48,698 bases of DNA from Clostridium frigoris (lineage in GTDB: Bacteria > Bacillota > Clostridia > Clostridiales > Clostridiaceae). The notes under the pieces were generated by a model, which saw nothing but the letters and a program-made list of their open reading frames with translations, was not told the origin of the DNA and did not search any database. Both the position numbers and the translations under genes were made by a program. How positions within the stretch are numbered: position 1 is the first letter of the stretch; the number at the start of each line of letters is the position of its first letter. This document shows, in pieces, positions 44,576 to 48,698 of the stretch. The stretch is taken from assembly GCF_018861865.1 (NCBI RefSeq), contig NZ_JAHLDV010000025.1:1-48698 (forward strand), read 5' to 3'.

Positions 44576-44604
44576 ATTATAAAATTTACATACTTTTTTG
44601 TCTA
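44576..44604 (-). promoter_or_regulatory. Promoter of the moa/moe operon
   Basis: On the minus strand TAGACA (44599-44604) and TATAAT (44576-44581) are 17 bases apart. A leader of about 220 bases would follow before the mog start. The stretch 44349-44789 has no ORF; it holds this promoter, the alternative-pairing leader and the terminator of the next gene. It does not show the known moco riboswitch core as far as I can tell. Confidence 0.65.
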
Positions 44605-44755
44605 ATTATATAACTTTTATTCATTATAATACCATTATTTTACCACATTTATAATTAATATACTATGCTGGTAGTTACCTAATATTCATACCCCTAAATA
44701 TTTAGCTTAGTATATTTATAACTTATCGAAAACATGTTATGTTTTATTTTTAATA

Positions 44756-44791
44756 AAAATTAAGGCAGGATACTCATCCTGCCTTAATTTT
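44756..44791 (-). terminator. Terminator overlapping the stop of the small unknown gene
   Basis: A 16-bp perfect stem (44756-44771 with 44776-44791, core TAAGGCAGGAT) with a 4-base loop overlaps the stop codon at 44790, followed by a T-rich stretch on the minus strand. Confidence 0.85.
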
Positions 44792-44993
44792 ATTTTCTAT
44801 AAATACCTTTGTTTATTACTGAACGGCCATATAGTCTTCTTATTTCTTCTACATTAACTTCACTCGGGCCACTAGTCATATTAGGCATGTCATATATATT
44901 AACCATATCAGCGTTTGAAACCTCACTAAAATTCTCATTTTCTCCCGATTGCTTACCAGATTTTTTTGTTTCATTTAAATTGCTTTCATTCAT
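44790..44993 (-). CDS. Small hydrophilic protein of unknown function, 67 residues
   Basis: The protein is polar and Asn/Glu/Ser-rich in its first 35 residues (NESNLNETKKSGKQSGENENF) and ends in a basic VEEIRRLYGRSVINKGIYRK segment. There is no membrane helix or signal. Start ATG 44993 has GAAGGGAG upstream; the earlier frame start lacks one. It has its own terminator and 160 bases to the lactate operon. I do not recognise the family; the tail suggests binding to a protein or nucleic acid. Confidence 0.65.
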   Translation of the reverse strand: MNESNLNETKKSGKQSGENENFSEVSNADMVNIYDMPNMTSGPSEVNVEEIRRLYGRSVINKGIYRK

Positions 44994-45135
44994 AAATATT
45001 CTCCCTTCAAATATAGAAATTATACTGAACATTTTCAGTACATTTCATAGTTTACCCAATTTATTATAAAATATAATTGGTAAAGGTTATTCCCAAAGTT
45101 GTACTTGCAACAGCAAACTAAAAAAAAATAAATTA

Positions 45136-45174
45136 AATAAAGTAAAGGAGTGTTTTTCACTCCCTCACTTTATT
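45136..45174 (-). terminator. Terminator of the lactate operon
   Basis: AATAAAGT (45136-45143) and GGAGTG (45147-45152) pair with ACTTTATT (45167-45174) and CACTCC (45158-45163). On the minus strand a T-rich tail ending in a nine-T run follows. It lies 20 bases after the larA stop. Confidence 0.85.
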
Positions 45175-45193
45175 TTTTAGTTTAATCTTTAAG

Positions 45194-46468
45194 TTATCTT
45201 ACCACTACCGAAACACCATCTGGTATTACTGTTATTGTTGCATATTTTCCCTTTATCTTTAAAGCTCTTTCAAGTGCTTCTTCAAAGGTAGCTGCATGCT
45301 CCATATGCATTTTCTTTATCATTTCAGGGTCACATAAATCTGAAACAAGAATTACAGTGAACTTATCAAGTATCCGTGCAAGAATCTGAAATTCCCATTG
45401 ATCAGGTAAAGTTTCATTTCTACCTACCTTAATTACTTTATCAAGAACTTCACGTGGGCTCTTTGCATTTGCAATATTGTCATAGAAAGACTGACCACCA
45501 TGTCCATCATTACAAGCTGACACCATGATTATAACTCCTCCATCCATGCAAGTTGCTTCAGCTGCTGTCATACCTTTTACAGACTGATATAAGTTTTGAT
45601 CTAGAGGATAACCTCCATTAGATGATATAGCAATATCTGCTTTAACAGCTTTAACAGATGCAAGCTCCATTACAAATTTACATCCTTTAACATGTGCAAG
45701 TTCACTATCTCCTGCAAATGCATTTATAATGTTTTTCTCACTATCTATTACAACATTTAATATAAATGCTAACTTAGCTTGCTTTGCAGCATATAACATG
45801 TCTATATGAATTGGATTATTTTCAATTACTCCAGAGCGAGCGAACTCGCTTGCTATAAATTCAGAGCAATGATTTGCCATAACAGTCTTTGCTGATGCCA
45901 CTCCAGGAAGGACACTTTTACGCCCTCCTGAAAACCCAGCAAAGAAATGTGGTTCTATAAATCCTTCCGAAATTAAGACTTCAGCTTCCATTGCTAGCTT
46001 GTTAAGTAAAAGTTCTCCACCCGATGGAAGTGTTCCAACGTGAACCATGCTAGTATAATCCTCAGATACGTGATTTATTATCACTTCATTATTTACAATT
46101 TCCTGACCAAATTTATTAATCATTTCATCCTTGGTAGTAGGTCTATGGAAACCAGTAGCAATTAATATTGTTATATCTATTTTAGGATTAACAGCTCTTA
46201 TTCTCCTAAGTAATATTGGAAGTGTTACCTTACTAGGAACTGGTCTTGTATGGTCACTAGTTATTAATACTAAGTTTTTCTTACCTTTAACTAACTCTTC
46301 TAGTTTTGGACTGCCAATAGGATTATCTAGTGCCTTATTTACAATATCCTCCTGAGTACTTTCTACTTTGTACGCATGTGCCTTTGATTCTAATATTGCC
46401 AACAAATTTCTATCTGGTATTTCAACTTCCAAAAACCTTTTTGAATATGGTATTTTAACTTTAGTCAT
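45194..46468 (-). CDS. larA: Nickel-pincer lactate racemase
   Basis: LarA interconverts L- and D-lactate using a nickel-pincer nucleotide linked to a lysine. The 424-residue protein keeps the key residues at the same numbers as Lactobacillus plantarum LarA: His108 (TGFHRPT), His174 (EPHFFAGFSGGRKS), Lys184 (GGRKSVLPG) and His200. Length is standard. It is 12 bases after the permease gene. The larB, larC and larE genes that build the cofactor are not in this window. In A. woodii the equivalent gene, lctF, ends the lactate operon. Confidence 0.93.
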   Translation of the reverse strand: MTKVKIPYSKRFLEVEIPDRNLLAILESKAHAYKVESTQEDIVNKALDNPIGSPKLEELVKGKKNLVLITSDHTRPVPSKVTLPILLRRIRAVNPKIDITILIATGFHRPTTKDEMINKFGQEIVNNEVIINHVSEDYTSMVHVGTLPSGGELLLNKLAMEAEVLISEGFIEPHFFAGFSGGRKSVLPGVASAKTVMANHCSEFIASEFARSGVIENNPIHIDMLYAAKQAKLAFILNVVIDSEKNIINAFAGDSELAHVKGCKFVMELASVKAVKADIAISSNGGYPLDQNLYQSVKGMTAAEATCMDGGVIIMVSACNDGHGGQSFYDNIANAKSPREVLDKVIKVGRNETLPDQWEFQILARILDKFTVILVSDLCDPEMIKKMHMEHAATFEEALERALKIKGKYATITVIPDGVSVVVR

Positions 46469-46480
46469 TATTATTCCTCC

Positions 46481-48004
46481 CTACATTGTGAAGAATCTTG
46501 ATCCAAAATACACGATTAACCCTAAGATTAATACATATACTAGGCAGAATTTTAAGGTTGCCTTTAATATCTTACCTTCTGCTCCTACAATTCCAGTAGC
46601 TGCCGTTGCTACTGCTATACTTTGAGGTGAAATCATTTTACCTGCTGTAGCGCCGCCGGTATTTGCAGCCGCTAACCAATAAGGACTCATGTTAAGGTTT
46701 CTTGCAACCTCAACTTGAAGCGGTCCAAAGAGTACATTAGCTGAGGTATCACTACCTGTTACAAATGTACCAAGGGCACCTATTACTGGTGCGAATAATG
46801 GATAGAATCCTCCAGTTGCTGCAACAAGTACTACAGCAATAGATGTTATCATTCCACTATAACTCATTACCTTTGCAAGTGAAACTATTGCAAGTATTGT
46901 AATTGCAGTTTTAGACATTTGTTTACATGTATCCGTAAATACCTTTACTATTTCCCTAGACTTAGCTCCCTGAATAAGTCCCCCTATAAATGTAGCAAGA
47001 ATTATAAGTGTCCCGGGATTTGCAATCCATGTAAAAGTACTAAGTTTTGCATGAGGACCAGTATATATTTGTATTGAAGTCTTTATAGCTGATAATGGTT
47101 TATTTATTGCTGGAACTAAAGTACTTGTGATTAATATAAAAGCCAAAATTAAGATAAATGGTATCCAAGCTAACAAAGCCTTCTTTACAGGTATAATAAC
47201 CGCATCTTTAGCTGCAGTTTTTTTATAAAATACTTTAGCTATTGTAACTGTTACTATGATACATATTATAGATCCAATTAGTGCCGGAAGTTCAGCACCA
47301 AGATATTTTGCAACTAAAAGTTCTGGCACTGCAAAAGCTAAACCTGACGCTATGGAAATAAACACAACGCCCTTTATGGCCTTTACACTCTTACCCGTAA
47401 GCATTACTAGTATCAATGGTAAAACTACAATTAATGCAAATAATTGTATACCAACTGCATAACTTAAAGTAACTGGATTAATTGAAGCAACCTTTGCAAG
47501 TGTTGTTACAGGTAAACCAATTGCTCCAAAAGCTGTTGGTGTTGTATTTGCAATAAGACATATTATCGCTGCAAATATAGGATCAAACCCAAGTGCAGCT
47601 AAAATACTTGCAGGTATTGCAACTGCTGTACCAAAACCTGCAATTGCCTCGAGGAACCCACCAAAACCCCATGCAACAATTAAAACGAGTATTCTCCTAT
47701 CTGTTGTAATTCCTGTCATCATATCCTTTATCACATCCATACTTTTTGTATGAATAGAAAGGTTATACGTAAATACCGCTGCTATTATTACAACGATTAT
47801 TGGCCATATTGCCATTGATGCGCCCTCAAGTGTTGCTGTAAGAGCCTGACTAACTGGCATTTTCCAAACAATAGTCGCAAGTATTATTGTGATTACAAGT
47901 GTAATTGAACAAGTTTTATGTCCTGGCATTTTCAATACACCCAGGGATACCATAAGCCATACAATAGGAATAAGTGCTATGAAAAACAACAAATAAATAT
48001 TCAT
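46481..48004 (-). CDS. lctP: L-lactate permease (LctP family)
   Basis: The 507-residue permease has about 12-14 hydrophobic helices and the family blocks WGFGGFLEAIAGFGTAVAIPASILAALGF, ANTTPTAFGAIGLPV, GALGTFVTGSDTSANVLFGPLQ and AANTGGATAGKMISPQSIAVA. LctP transporters carry lactate and glycolate with protons. GGAGA precedes the ATG. It lies between the lactate dehydrogenase and racemase genes, equivalent to lctE of A. woodii. Confidence 0.95.
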   Translation of the reverse strand: MNIYLLFFIALIPIVWLMVSLGVLKMPGHKTCSITLVITIILATIVWKMPVSQALTATLEGASMAIWPIIVVIIAAVFTYNLSIHTKSMDVIKDMMTGITTDRRILVLIVAWGFGGFLEAIAGFGTAVAIPASILAALGFDPIFAAIICLIANTTPTAFGAIGLPVTTLAKVASINPVTLSYAVGIQLFALIVVLPLILVMLTGKSVKAIKGVVFISIASGLAFAVPELLVAKYLGAELPALIGSIICIIVTVTIAKVFYKKTAAKDAVIIPVKKALLAWIPFILILAFILITSTLVPAINKPLSAIKTSIQIYTGPHAKLSTFTWIANPGTLIILATFIGGLIQGAKSREIVKVFTDTCKQMSKTAITILAIVSLAKVMSYSGMITSIAVVLVAATGGFYPLFAPVIGALGTFVTGSDTSANVLFGPLQVEVARNLNMSPYWLAAANTGGATAGKMISPQSIAVATAATGIVGAEGKILKATLKFCLVYVLILGLIVYFGSRFFTM

Positions 48005-48079
48005 CTTTTATTATCTCCTCTACTTAGTAAGATTTGATACAGTATTTAAATCGACTATGTTTATATTATATTTCGCGCT

Positions 48080-48698
48080 TTATTCACAAACTTTTCCTGG
48101 ATTTAATATATTTTCAGGATCAAATGCCAATTTGATATTTTTCATAAGATTTATATACACAGGACCTAATTGTTCTAACATATACGCTTTTTTGGCATAT
48201 CCAATTCCATGTTCTCCTGATACTAATCCTTTTAATTCTCTTGATTTACTATACATTGCCTCAAATACTTCTGCAATTTTTTTGTCCCATACTTCATCTG
48301 TAAGGTCATCCTTTAACACATAGACATGTAAATTACCATCACCTGCATGACCAAAACTTCTTATCCTTATATTAAATTCTTTTTGAAGTTCATTAGTGTA
48401 ATTAATGAACTTTGCAACCATGTTTCTTGGAACAACAACGTCACATTCATCCATATAAGTTGTTGTTGCTTTAACAGCTTCAAGAAAAGCTCCTCTTGCA
48501 GACCAAACAGCTTCTTTTCTCTCATCTGTATCTGTTATAAATACATCAAGAGCTCCTTGCTCAAGGCAAATATTAGCTACGCCTTCATAAGCTTTTTCTA
48601 TTTCTTCTATAGTATTACCATCAAATGTCAATAAGAGATATGCATCTGATGAATTATCTGGAAACTTTTTACCAAGAAACTCTTCAGCAGCAAGAATA
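48080..48698 (-). CDS. lctD: FAD-linked lactate dehydrogenase (GlcD/LctD type), 3' part
   Basis: Only the C-terminal 206 residues are in the window; the frame is open to the right edge, so the gene starts outside. The segment is the FAD-oxidase C-terminal domain of the GlcD/D-lactate dehydrogenase family: [47 protein letters not shown] and [14 protein letters not shown]. With the lactate permease and racemase behind it, the order matches A. woodii lctD-lctE-lctF, where LctD works with an Etf pair (LctBC) in electron-confurcating lactate oxidation. Whether Etf genes lie just beyond the window would test this. A glycolate oxidase subunit is the alternative. Confidence 0.85.
   Translation of the reverse strand, partial: ILAAEEFLGKKFPDNSSDAYLLLTFDGNTIEEIEKAYEGVANICLEQGALDVFITDTDERKEAVWSARGAFLEAVKATTTYMDECDVVVPRNMVAKFINYTNELQKEFNIRIRSFGHAGDGNLHVYVLKDDLTDEVWDKKIAEVFEAMYSKSRELKGLVSGEHGIGYAKKAYMLEQLGPVYINLMKNIKLAFDPENILNPGKVCE

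Overview
The window looks like chromosomal DNA of an anaerobic Firmicute, most likely a Clostridium. Base composition is strongly AT-rich, nearly every start has a strong AGGAGG-type ribosome site, intergenic regions carry long AT-rich hairpin terminators, and the gene content is clostridial: an Rnf complex in the order C-D-G-E-A-B, an oxygen-sensitive tungsten aldehyde oxidoreductase, and lactate-use genes laid out as in Acetobacterium woodii. About four fifths of the genes are on the minus strand. No prophage, insertion sequence, integrase or CRISPR array is visible.

Layout. 0-1.4 kb: a Met-rich SHOCT membrane protein, a possible operator dyad, a small gene remnant and a NusG-domain-II protein. 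1.5-7.1 kb: the ion-pumping ferredoxin:NAD+ oxidoreductase operon rnfCDGEAB, preceded by rseC. 7.8-12 kb: cyclase family protein, glucose-6-phosphate dehydrogenase, transaldolase-like protein and a DeoR regulator whose promoter is bracketed by paired operator-like sites. 12-20.6 kb: lipoprotein, class B penicillin-binding protein, unknown protein, HD-GYP protein, SH3/NlpC-P60 cell-wall hydrolase, LD-carboxypeptidase and a short RseC-like protein. 20.8-28 kb: IlvD, GntR regulator, leucine-rich-repeat protein, orphan CHASE3 histidine kinase and a MATE efflux pump with a leader-peptide attenuator. 28.1-29.5 kb: a TIM-barrel gene broken by one stop codon, and tRNA-Ser(CGA).

29.7-44.6 kb is a metal/pterin cofactor island. 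On the plus strand lie a FecCD-type ABC transporter, an IscU-like scaffold missing two canonical ligands, and a MoeB/ThiF-type E1 with a degenerate extra E1 half fused in front. On the minus strand lie moaB/mog, moeA, a second moeA fused to a binding-protein-like domain, moaA, moaC, a MOSC protein, a sigma-54 activator, then the aldehyde:ferredoxin oxidoreductase (AOR) and its moaD. A -24/-12 promoter sits just before AOR, and a terminator with a competing antiterminator pairing sits in the leader of the moa/moe operon. Read together, the island probably imports tungstate or molybdate, makes the pterin cofactor and loads AOR.

44.8-48.7 kb: a small unknown protein, then lactate racemase (larA), lactate permease and the 3' part of a flavin lactate dehydrogenase, matching A. 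woodii lctD-lctE-lctF. The energy logic is coherent: lactate oxidation and AOR both connect to ferredoxin, and Rnf converts the ferredoxin/NAD+ redox difference into an ion gradient.

The most novel-looking items are the MATE leader-peptide attenuator, the moco-operon attenuator, the pseudo-E1/E1 fusion with its IscU-like partner, and the sigma-54 control of AOR. All identifications come from reading the sequence; no database search was run.
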